DNA of 37,847 nt from Multifurca ochricompacta. Lineage: Eukaryota; Basidiomycota; Agaricomycetes; Russulales; Russulaceae. A model generated the notes under the pieces. It saw only the letters and a list, made by a program, of their open reading frames with translations. It made no database searches and was not told the DNA's origin. Of this stretch, positions 9,193 to 18,564 are shown one piece after another. The stretch lies in assembly GCA_022496185.1 (NCBI GenBank), contig WTXG01000316.1:1-37847 (forward strand). The letters are read 5' to 3'. Each line of letters begins with the position of its first letter. Position 1 is the stretch's first letter. Position numbers and translations under genes: made by a program.

Positions 9193-12100
9193 TCAAGGCT
9201 GGTGCCAACCCTGGCGCCTGGATAGTGAACTAGCGTACGACTTGATAAGATCTGGTGCGTGGCAATCTTCCTCATCGACCCAAGAATTATTGCTGGCTGG
9301 ATAACCTTTCCAGCTGACTAGGTATTGGAGTTTCTTTGTGCGTCCATAAGTACGATGATTTAGAATTGCATCCACTTCATACTCTTCTTCTTGGTTGATA
9401 AGATCAGGAGGGGGCCGCGCGTAGTTCGGCCCATGAGCGTCAGTTTCCAAGTAAGGCGATAAAAGATCAATGTGGAATACGTTATGAATCTTCATGTGGT
9501 CCGGCAGAGTTAAGCGATAGGCCACAGGGGAAATACACGCCGAGATGGCAAATGGCCCATAGCGACGAGGGGCCAGTTTAGACGAGGGGAAATGTGTTTT
9601 CAGGTTCTTTCCTTCAAGCCAGACCTGCGCGCCGATCTCGAGTTGCGGTCGGGCCGATAGATCCGTAGTTGTTCGGAATGCGTGTTCTGCGCGAGATCGA
9701 GCGTCGCGTAGATTGCGCATGCGCTCGTCAACCTGTGGAACATCAGTGTCACTAGCTTCAGCTTTCCAGTCAAATTGCATGCCATGGATGAGCGCATGCG
9801 GGGATATTTTCGTTTTATCATGCGGCCAAGAATTGTGTACATATTCCGCCAGCGGTAGATAGTCTGGCCACTTATATTGATCATCACTTATCCAGAGTCG
9901 CAAGTACTGTTCAAGCCAAAGATTCATACGTTCACTAGATCCATCTGTCTGAGGGTGAAATGCCGTAGATAGATTTTGTTGGATCTGAAGAATCTTGGTA
10001 AGGGCGCGCGAGAAGTGCGACGTAAATCGCGGATCTCGATCGGAGATTATACGTCGTGGAACACCAAAGAACGGGAAGAGATGGCGGTAGTAGAGGGTAG
10101 CAACGCCTTCACCAGTGATATCCTTAGAGCACGGAATGAATTTAGCTGCCTTAGAACACCCTTGATCTACGATCGTGAGTACCGCGTCATGCTTCCCAGC
10201 CGGTGGGAGATCCATGATGAGATCCATAGCAATATATTGAAACGGGCCATCGGTTGCCGGTACATCTAATGGAAAGATCGGCGCTTTCTTTGTGAGTTTC
10301 GGCTTATTTTCCTGGCATTTCGCGCATCCTTGGACATATTCTCGTATAAAATCCTTCAGATCTCTTCCTTCATACTTGCGCTGTACTCTGCGTGTGGTTT
10401 TGTCGATTCCTGGGTGTCCTGCTAACACATGATCGTGGTACCGTTGTAGAATCTCACGTTGTTCTGGAAGGGTAGTGGGGAAGGGAAGCTTCACCGACTG
10501 CATCGTTTTAACAAATAAATCTGCTGGTAGGACTGTGACTTCGTCGTTATCATCTATTCCGCGGTCCGCATCTGGTCGGCGCGAGAGCATGTCGGCAACC
10601 GTATGAAGTTTTCCCGGGACGTGCTCAAGCGTAAAGTCAAAATCTGCGAGCTCCTGGAGCCATCTAGCCTGTCGCCGATTGAGTTTCTGGGGTTCCTTGA
10701 AGTACTGGAGATTATTGTGATCGGTGCGGACTTGAACTTTATGTTTGGCACCGAGAAGGTATTGACGCCACGATCTAAACGCGATAATGATAGCGAATAG
10801 TTCGCGATCGTAGATGTCCCAGTTCCGCTGCGTAACATCTAGAGTTTTTGACAAGTAGGCAATTGGGTGTAGTCGTCCTTCTGAGTCCTTTTGACTGAGA
10901 GTCGCCCCAAGAGCATAGCCTGAGGCATCTGCATCCACAATAAAGGGCTCTTCAAAGTCTGGTTGCATTAATACTGGTTGCGAGGTCACGCGTTGCTTGA
11001 GGTCATCAAATGCCTTCTGTTCGATCTCTGTCCACTTCCAGGGGTTTTTGGCACTAGTAAGCGCGTTCAATGGAGCTGCGATTTTACTAAATCCCTGGAT
11101 AAAGCGCCGATAGAATTGGCAGAAGCCAAGGAATGAGCGAATTTCCTTTACTGTGGTAGGCGTTTTCTAGGTTGCGACGCCCTCCACTTTAACTGGATCC
11201 ATGTGCACTTGATTTGCTTCTAAAATGAGCCCTAGGTATTCGATGCGCGTTTGCTCAAAGGCGCATTTCTCTGGTTTGAGATAAAGATCCAGTTTACTGA
11301 GTTTATCTAAGACGCGATGGACTTTAGCCTGATGATCTCGTAGATTATGATTGGTGTGAATAAGGATATCATCCATGTAGACAGTGAACCAAGCCTTTCC
11401 AGCTTCGTCTCGTTCGTTCAGTTCCTCTCTGAATTCTGCATTCATCATAGTCTGGAATGTTGCCGGAGAGTTCGTGAGTCCAAAGAACATAACATTTGGT
11501 TCATACAAGCCGCGATTTGTTTTAAAGGCTGCCTTCCATCTGTCCTCAGGAACTATTTGGATATTGTTATACCCCCAGCGGACATCCATCTTAGTGAATA
11601 ATGTGCTCCCACGAACGCGATCTATAAGTTCAGGGATTAGCGGAAGTGGATATGTGTTCCGGATGGTCCAATTATTGAGTTTGCGATAATCCTGGACTGG
11701 TCTAAGCTTTCCATCCTTCTTCTTGATAAAGAAAAAGGGCGATGCGTAAGGTGATTTGGACTCTTTGATGTATCCCTTCTGCAAGTGTTCTTCTAGGAAC
11801 TTGTTTAACACGTCCTGTTCTCCCGGCCCTAATGGGTAGATCTTACAATCTAGTGTCGAGGGTGCATCTGGTTTTAATTCAATTCGGTGATCCCAAGGTC
11901 AGGCCTCTGGGAACCGCTGTGCTTCCTGATCGCTAAATACTTTCTGGTGGCGATGGTACTCTGATGGGACGACTTGATCCCAAGATCGTTCGATCTTATC
12001 TTTAGCCTTGATTGCTAACTCTTGAGCAATGTTGAGCCGTTTCACGTGTTCTGATGGTAGATCAAAATAGATATCTTCGGTAAGACGTCCTTCTGTCCAA

Positions 12101-12489
12101 TCTATCTGGGGGTTGTTTGCTGCAAACCACGGATATCCCAGGATCATGTCGTCTATTCCGATTGATGCTACATAAAAACGATGCCGTTGTGTTTTGTTAT
12201 TTGTGGTGATGCTGAGATCGACGCATTGCGTGATATTTCGTGTGGCGTTGGGGGAGCCATCTGCATTTTGTAATCGTTTCGGAATAGTTAACTGTTTGGT
12301 GGGGAGTCGATGTCTGATTACTGTTTTGTAGTTTATGAAATTTTCAGTTGCACCACTGTCAACGAGTGCTTCTATATTGGCCTTTTTCCTCACTCCATGT
12401 AAAGGAACAGATATTGTCATTGCTCTTATAGGCGACCTGAATACATGGTGTGAGATTAATGCTCGAATGAAGGCCGCGTCATTCAAGCG
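9193..12489 (-). pseudogene. pol: Element C pol: protease, RT, RNase H, integrase, chromodomain
   Basis: A single frame of about 1,098 codons with two stops: TGA at 11899-11901 (Arg in the same place in E) and TAG at 11167-11169 (Trp in E). Order: protease VDSGATENFI near 12340-12370; RT with YMDD at 11368-11379; RNase H with DADASGYALGA and TDHNNLQY; integrase with an HHCC zinc finger (HVLAGHPGIDKTTR...CAKCQ) and the acidic triad in AMDLIMDLP, ISDRDPRF and HPQTDGSSERM; then a chromodomain (YLVSWKGYPASNNSWVDEED). It ends 17 residues later at 9193, so it has no extension of the B type. The frame is -1 to gag. Chromodomain integrases typically direct insertion to H3K9-methylated chromatin. Confidence 0.95.
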
Positions 12490-14329
12490 ATATAAAAATC
12501 CTCGTCTCCTTTAAACTTGTTCTGTAATGCGAGGCGTTTGTCGTCGGTCATGGATCTAAGGGCCATTGCAATTGCGTCGACATCTACTGTGGGCGTAGTT
12601 GTCATACTCGCGGATCTCTGCTCGTGTGATCCGGTGGGTACCGCCGCAGTCGTCTGAGGTACTTCAGTGATCGTAACGGTCCGAGCCGGGGCGCTTGTCT
12701 TATTTGGACAATCTCTGATAAGATGCCCTTGGCGTCCACACTCGAAGCATCGTCCTTTTCTGTTATACTGTTCCTTTTCTTCCATCGTGGTTGCCTTTCT
12801 AATGACGTCAACTTCTCCTGTACTCGGGTCGCATTTTCGGTAGGATGTGAACTTATTGCTTCGCGGTGACGGGTTAGTCGGTGTCCGAGTGCTAGTACCC
12901 AGTAGATCTTTCGTGTAAATCCAGTTAGCGTGATGTCGTCTAGCTGACGCAGCTGCTTCATCAAAGGTTCTGGGTTGATCTAACATGAGCATAGTCTGGA
13001 CCAGACGCGTGGGGAGCCCTCGGTGAAAGTATTGTCGGGCGGCCGGATCGTCGATGTGCAGTTCTGCTCGGATTGCCAAGGTACGAAACTCGGCTATGTA
13101 ATCATCTATATTGGAATCTTTCATCTGTAATTTGTCTAGTGCCCTTAGTGCCTTTTGTCCGGCCGCGGCATCGGCCCAGGCTGTCTGAAACGTTTCTTTG
13201 AATGTTTCCCAAATTCCCGATACTCAGATGTCTCCGTTTTTTATGGCGGAGAGCCAATTTATTTGGTCCACGACCCATCGGTCTATTTTCGGTCCTCGTA
13301 TTAACCCTAACACATAGGCCACTTTCGTACGCTCATTCTGGACCGTCGTCGTGTTTTCATTCAAGATGAAGAATAATTCGAGCCGAGAAAACCAGTCCAT
13401 GGCGATATCTCTGTCGCCGTCGAAAAAGGGTGGAGGAACGCCCTCCATTTGTCCTCTCTGCTTTAGTCTGGGCGTTCCTTGTGTCGGAACTGGAAGGTCG
13501 TGTGGGGGTCCTTCTGGATCTCCTCCTGGATTCCAATCTGGTGGTCCTCTTTCGGGGTTTTCTGGGTCGGTGTCGTCGGTTATTCGCGTTGGGATCACAA
13601 ATGGAAAGGAAGTTGTCAAGGCTGCAAGATTCGTTTCTATGGATGTCGATGTGGATTCCTGGAGCAGTCTTGCTTCCAGTCGAGGTTCGAGCAGGAATTC
13701 AGGATTCATGGGTTCGGCGTCGTGTGGGACGCCGTCAATCAGGGAATCACTTGCGAGCCGCGCGAAACGGTTTCGGAATTCGGGTGGTACGTCGTCCAGT
13801 TCCTGTCGTACTGATCTGTCTATTAGGTTTCGTTCCGGAGATTGTTATTCGAGGGACGCGTCGTCCGATGGAAGGGTCTGGGATTCACGCGCTGAGTTGC
13901 GCTTCTGGATTTCGGGCAAGGGACGCGTCGTCGTCGCCTTGCGATTCTGGTGAGTCGTTTCTGGTTTTCTGGTTGGGAGAAACCCTCTATCGCGAGAATG
14001 GCAAGTCGAATATAGGAATCGATTGGAGCGTCGTCGGCTCCAAGGTCGTGGTTCGGGTTCGGTGTCGAGGCAAGGGACGCGTCGTCGTTGCCTTGTGGGT
14101 CAGGTGAGTCGCTTTTCTTCTTAGGTTCTGACTCTTCTGTCAGGTTTCGATGTGGAGGTCGGTCTTCAAAAGACGTGTCCCTCGACGGTCGGGTTCGGGA
14201 TTCTTGCGCGGAACTAGTCGTCGCGACTTTCTGGGTTTGGGTTTCTTGCGCGGAATAAGACGTCGCGGCTTTCTGGGTGTCGACCAATGGTCTATCTGTG
14301 AAGCAAGAATGCTCCAAGTCTGGATTCAA
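12483..14329 (-). pseudogene. gag: Element C gag
   Basis: Gag in at least two blocks. The main frame has PPPFFDGDRDIAMDWFSRLE (near 13390), a capsid core with DDYIAEFRTLAIRAELHIDD, and a CCHC knuckle CFECGRQGHLIRDC near 12710-12750, ending TGA at 12483-12485. The frame is stopped by TGA at 13224-13226. Upstream in the same frame is a motif shared with E, RQxxxDVPxExRNxFAxLAS (13714-13810). The long Ser/Thr-rich frame 14329-13823 is in another phase although E keeps comparable sequence in the gag phase, so an indel has probably split the N-terminus. The N-terminal region holds repeats around DDASLA at about 13920, 14070 and 14390. Confidence 0.85.
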
Positions 14330-14444
14330 GTAAATCTTCTGTGGTTCTGGGGCTGGCTGTTGAAATCGTGGGCGTCTGGTTGTCGGGGCGAGGGACGCAT
14401 TGTCGTCGCCTCGCGCGTTCGGTAAGTCGTTCGTTGGTTTCGGT

Positions 14445-14458
14445 TAAGTCTGTTCTAA
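14445..14458 (-). promoter_or_regulatory. Element C primer-binding site, self-priming type
   Basis: Minus strand: two bases (TT) after the LTR end, then AGAACAGACTTA (14456-14445). It is a perfect 12-nt complement of TAAGTCTGTTCT in the LTR (14673-14662), which begins about 33 nt downstream of a TATA-like TACTTAAG. This is the arrangement known from Tf1. Confidence 0.8.
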
Positions 14459-15014
14459 TGTCACAGCCAGATCTCTGCTGTGTCAAGATCGTTCAAACTG
14501 CAGTCCCACAAGATACAAGAGGGGCACGCGTGCGAGCAGGGAGGCGAAGCAGTGGCAATAGGCCCTGCTGGAAGTCTGGGGAGAAGGCTTCCTAAGTCAC
14601 AGCTTAGGAAGTTCAAGGGAGAAATTCTGGTGAAGTCAAGTAGACCTGTATTAGATACAAGAGAACAGACTTAAAGTCTGTTTCTCCAGTGTGTCCTACT
14701 TAAGTACAAGTATTCTAGTGTCTTTGTAAGTAAAGTAGAATGTAGTATAGTAAATATACATGTGAATCTCTAGTGGGAACTGAAGCAGGAATTGTAAGTG
14801 GTGTTGTACCCACTCCAAAGGCAGATCAGTGTCCATCAAGTCAGTCCGAGGATTTTAGCGATTAGATAATAAAGATCCATCAGCTCCAGTCACATGACTC
14901 GGAGTGAGAAGTGTCGAAAATGTTGAAACAAAAGTCGAACGCGCGCGGGTCGAAAAACTGTCACAAGCGCGTCACAAACGCGTCACAAACCGTTACATCG
15001 ACAAAAGCGTCACA
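14459..15014 (-). repeat. Element C 5' LTR
   Basis: 556 bp, identical to the 3' LTR except for five CG/CA differences. An imperfect palindrome (plus strand 14661-14687) straddles the predicted transcript start: one half is the self-priming motif, the other its near-complement in U3. Confidence 0.95.
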
Positions 15015-15016
15015 CT

Positions 15017-15076
15017 GACCATGTGATCCTTGACCATGTGATCCCTGACCATGTGACTTTGGACCATGTGATCCCT
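15017..15076 (+). repeat. 15-bp tandem repeat with CATGTG core
   Basis: Four head-to-tail units of GACCATGTGATCCCT with small changes at 15017, 15032, 15047 and 15062. Two further units lie at 8162-8176 and 8177-8191, on the other side of element C, so the array had six units before C inserted. Each unit carries CATGTG, an E-box type CANNTG site. Confidence 0.85.
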
Positions 15077-15138
15077 GACCCTGATCACAGCATCTTCATC
15101 TGATCATTTACCCTTTTCTGATCACATGGCCCATCTGG

Positions 15139-15406
15139 CTTATCATTCGCTTCTCTGATTCCTGTGGGAGTATTCCCACATCCACCCTGACTCCTGTGGG
15201 ACCTGTTATCTCCCCATTTACCCCTGACCCTGGTGGGAATCCTCCCACACTGATATGACTCCTGTGGGGCTGTCCCACATGATTATGCTTCTGATAAGGC
15301 TTATCCTTATCATGGACTATATTTGACATCTTATCTGCTATTGGATGATAAGGACTTTGACCCTGTTCCTGATTAGCTACAAACCAGATCCCCATACAGT
15401 ATATAA
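15139..15406 (+). promoter_or_regulatory. Unit D promoter region: hairpins, GATA-type sites, TATA box
   Basis: Three short inverted repeats of the form TGTGGGA-loop-TCCCACA lie at 15163-15180, 15233-15248 and 15263-15279. GATA-type sites (TGATAAG or CTTATCN) occur at 15139, 15292, 15300, 15306, 15330 and 15346. A TATA box TATATAA stands at 15400-15406. The density just upstream of the TATA box suggests a regulated LTR promoter; the factors are not known. Confidence 0.5.
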
Positions 15407-15731
15407 GACCCTGTAGACAGTTTGTACAACCCTAGATTTGACCTCTTGGGCCTTCAGCCTAGAGACCTTAGACCCCAGAATCTATCACAGCCTTTTCCCC
15501 TTCTTTTGCGCCTTTGAGATCCTTACAGGGACCCCCATTGCCTCTGGCAATGGGTGTGTACCCTTCCTTTTGAACCTTCTTGCTGCTTTATAGGGCTTCA
15601 GCACACTCAGCTTGGCCCTGTTCCCACTCAACAGCCTTAGGGGATTAGCTCCCTTTGGCTGACTCTTCCTGTCTTCCTCTGTGCTTGGTTATGGCACATT
15701 TTCCTATCCATCCTGGAGCTAAGAGGCTAGC

Positions 15732-16702
15732 TGTGACGTTTATCGAGGCTTCGCGTTTATGACTTACTTCGCGTTTCGGGGTTTTACAACGATTCTGTTA
15801 CCTACACTAGATAACTAAGTAACTTACTATCTGTGTCTAGGTCTGTACAAATATCAGGGACACAGTGTCGAACAGGCATGAGGCGCAGCATACTGACTGT
15901 AGGAGTTAGCGGTTCAGGCTAGAAAGACAAGTTTTACTTCAGAGGTTGAAGAAACTCTATTACTATTCTACTGACCTAGAAAGACAAGTTTTCTACAAGA
16001 GATGGTTAGTCAAAGGTATGATAGAAAGTATAGTAGAACTTACACTTCAGAGGTTGAAGAAACTCTGAAGTGGAAGAGATGAAACAGACACCCTTATATA
16101 CTATTCAAAGGGTGGTCTGTGCACTGGGAATAAGTCCACAAGTGCCGGACAAAGTCCAAACAACAAACATGAGGGAGAAAGGCCATTGGCCACTACAGAA
16201 ATCACATGTTACATGGTGCATCAGTCAGCTACTGTGGAATGTGAGAAAGAAAGTAATAATGATAATGTAAATAGTCCGAAACTCCGGTATCTAATCTAAT
16301 CTACAAAGTAGCTAATCTAATCACCTGATGCCTGAAGCATCACCGAACATCTTCTGTGTTCAACATGCAGCCCCTTCCTATCCACACCAATGTCCCTCTG
16401 TACCATCTAGACTACCTCCCTATGATGTAGCTATGACATGGCCATGACGATGTCCCAATGCTGTTAGGTCTAGATAGTTATATTAGCTCACTGTCTATCT
16501 GCTGTGTACTTAAAAGGACTTACTAGAATCTGGAGACAGACCCTAAGTCTGTTCTCCTGTACCAAATACAGGTGTATAGATCCCCAACCGAAAGAGGCCC
16601 CCACTTGAGCCCCTAAGCCGCGCCTTAGGAGTCTTCGTCCCAATCGTCTCGTGACGGGACCGAGCGTCCTCGTTCGATTTCGTCTTCCGCGTGTGCCCGC
16701 TG
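15732..16702 (+). repeat. Element E 5' LTR, left and middle parts
   Basis: LTR pieces 15732-15865 and 16366-16702 separated by a Copia solo LTR; the last 111 bp are at 24235-24345 beyond element B. Their sum, about 580 bp, fits the 556-620 bp of this LTR family. The TATA-like TTAAAAG at about 16510 is followed 34 nt later by TAAGTCTGTTCT (16544-16555). Confidence 0.82.
15866..16365 (-). mobile_element. Solo Copia LTR inside element E LTR
   Basis: About 500 bp, starting TGTCGAACAGGCATG and ending TGTGTTCAACA, a diverged copy of the copia2 LTR with sense on the minus strand. Flanks are CACAG (15861-15865) and TGCAG (16366-16370), matching at three of five positions, so the target duplication is decayed or the boundary is off by a little. 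Confidence 0.85.
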
Positions 16703-17294
16703 TGTAACGCCTGGTGCAGGCATTCGTCATGACGTGTGATGAGTCGTGTAGCGGAACTACGGAGTCAGGTGTGCACTGTCTTTCAAGTACACGGAAGTCG
16801 AGTGAGAAGTCAACACAAAGGAGCTAATCCCTTAGTGTTGGTGAGCGGACAAGTGCCAGAAGCACTGAGACGATTCAAGAGTTGGGTCTTAGGAATCACC
16901 CAGAAGGTAATGCACCAAGTCGATTAAGAAGTCAAGTCTAAGGCATACAGGCTATCTAGGCAGGCCTTATATACGTAATAGAGATCGGAGTCTGAATCGG
17001 AGTACCGTACTTGGCGTATCAACGAAATCGTAATATACCCAAAGGGGAATGGAGTCAGGTGGGCCAGGTGCGAATATTTGTAGACGAATCTGGTATAGTC
17101 ACAGTTCTGGTGGGAAAATACGTAAGCGTCCTTGTGTAAAGTATGAGTCAGAGATAAGCACAGCCTTGGGTCAAAGATAAGGAACAAATAGGTACAAAGA
17201 AGTCATAACACAGTCAACAAAGGGATAAACAGAGTCAAAGGTCATGTCACGTAAGGGAAAAAGAAAACAAGACGACGCCATGGGGTTCGTAACA
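16703..17294 (-). repeat. Element B 3' LTR
   Basis: 592 bp. Minus-strand TATATAA at 16973-16967; AGACTTGACTT at 16939-16929, 34 nt downstream, is an exact complement of the element's primer-binding site. Next to it at 17297-17308 is the polypurine tract (minus strand TAGAGAGGGGGT). Confidence 0.93.
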
Positions 17295-17325
17295 TTACCC
17301 CCTCTCTAAGTCCTAGCAGAGCCAG

Positions 17326-18564
17326 CTAGATTGGCGCACCATTGTCATCTTGGACCAGGGAAAGGTAGTCATCGGCTACGGCATAGTGATCAGCATCGTA
17401 GTTCTCCTTTTCTTCGTCTGCGGGGCAAACGTGTGTTCGTAGAAAACCGTAGGGCCCCCGTCTCCCACAGCGAAAGCAGCCGTCGTAAACATGACAGTCA
17501 ATTTCTCGATGTCCGGCGTTGTGGGAGAGACATTTGCCGCACCACCCTGAGGGGTTCTGGACGGTGGGGGCCTGCGTAAGTCGTCTGAATAGGCATTGAT
17601 GACTCCAGTGCGAAGTGCTTTGGCAGTGTTGACATCGTTTCACGGCCTTGGGGCAGCACCAGCTGAGGTGATACTTGCTGTTGCAGCGCCAGCAAAGCTT
17701 GCCATTGGGATTTTCGTGAAGGCGTGGCATTTCGAAGCAGTGAGGGTTGAGCCGGGGTGCGAGGTCGAGGCGGCGACGAGGGAGTGGTCGCGCAAAAATA
17801 TCGGCGTACCATTCGGAAATAGTCTGGTATGCCTCTCCTTTCTCCAACCTCGTCCTGATGCTTGCCAAGTGATGCTCTATGTCAAAAACCCCTCGATTGA
17901 TCTTTACCATTTGCCGTTCATAGTCACGGTGTTGCATTTCTAAGTTGTCCCGAAGTGCTTGGAACTTGCGGAGTCATGCAATTTCGGCAGTCAGTCGTGG
18001 CATTCGTAGGTCCCGAAGCACCTCATTGATCGTGAAGGCGTGTGGGTCGTGGGCTGAGAGGTGTTGCAAATGTTTGGGCCCTAGGACATAATGTAGTCGC
18101 CCGACGTCTTTCTCCTCGAGGTAGACTGGGGCCCCATAGACGGGCCCTCCTTTCTCCAAGCATCCAGCCATGTCCATACCTTCATTGGTGTAATAAATAT
18201 ACTTGGCCACCTCTGTGGTGCCGTCGTTCTTGGACAATGGGATCATGAGTGGGAAATAAAACTGGGAGTTGGGGTCATTGGGGAAGAAGGGAAATTCGGG
18301 GGATTCGTCGCCAAAGTCTATGTCAATCAGGTCGTTGGGATGGGGGTGTTCGGGCAGATTAAAATCTTTGTCGATGTTGATGATTCTGTCCCCTTGGGCC
18401 ACTTGGGCGGTCGCATCGTAGTCAATAGGAGAAAGTGGGCAAGAAGGAGGATGCACAGGAGTAAGTACAGGAAACGCATTGATGGCGGCCAAGGTATGGA
18501 TCTTAGAGGAGGACATGGGTGTGTTTCTAGTTAATTGCGGGGGTGAGAGCTGTTCCACAACTCA
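17326..18564 (-). pseudogene. Element B pol C-terminal extension with zinc knuckles
   Basis: Runs in the pol frame from the end of the chromodomain tail to a TAG at 17326. Blocks in order: Pro/Ser-rich linker; acidic block (LPEHPHPNDLIDIDFGDE); YTNEGMDMAGCLEKGGPVYG with GAPVYLEEKDVGRLHYVLG; a helical, charged segment (RKFQALRDNLEMQHRDYERQ and IRTRLEKGEAYQTISEWYA); a basic patch RPLPRRR; then at 17694-17425 the clusters CWRCNSKYHLSWCC, CQHCQSTSHWSHQC, CGKCLSHNAGHREIDC and CFRCGRRGPYGFLRTHVC; then an acidic tail. The first two are classic CCHC knuckles, the third has a longer loop, the fourth is atypical. TGA codons at 18562-18564 and 17974-17976 interrupt it. I recognise no named family. Nucleic-acid binding is a reasonable inference from the knuckles, nothing more. 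Also present in B1 and B2; absent from C. Confidence 0.82.

Larger units (their letters stand above)
8195..15014 (-). mobile_element. Gypsy element C, near-intact chromodomain retrotransposon
   Basis: Complete 6,820-bp element with two 556-bp LTRs (8195-8750 and 14459-15014) and a perfect 5-bp duplication CTGAC at 8190-8194 and 15015-15019. The LTRs differ at five positions, all CG versus CA on the plus strand. Interior order on the minus strand is primer-binding site, gag, protease, RT, RNase H, integrase, chromodomain, polypurine tract. Catalytic residues of all enzymes look intact, but pol has two stops and gag has at least one, so it is a recent, just-inactivated insertion into unit D. 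Confidence 0.96.
15015..15731 (+). mobile_element. LTR-like unit D, right part, with promoter
   Basis: Continues from 8194 after the CTGAC duplication. It holds four units of a 15-bp repeat (15017-15076), three small hairpins, a cluster of GATA-type sites and a TATA box, then C/T-rich sequence. No credible coding frame. It is cut at 15732 by the LTR of element E, so its end is not in the window. Together with 7759-8194 the visible unit is about 1.15 kb. Confidence 0.6.

Noticed and set aside
13351..14107. Long plus-strand frames over element C gag (13351-13953, 13430-14107)
   Set aside because: They lie opposite the gag frame with its recognisable motifs, have no family resemblance, and arise from the GC-rich composition.
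8200..15015. CRISPR-like or satellite repeat from the two identical 556-bp blocks
   Set aside because: They flank a complete Gypsy interior and carry TG...CA ends with a target duplication; they are LTRs.
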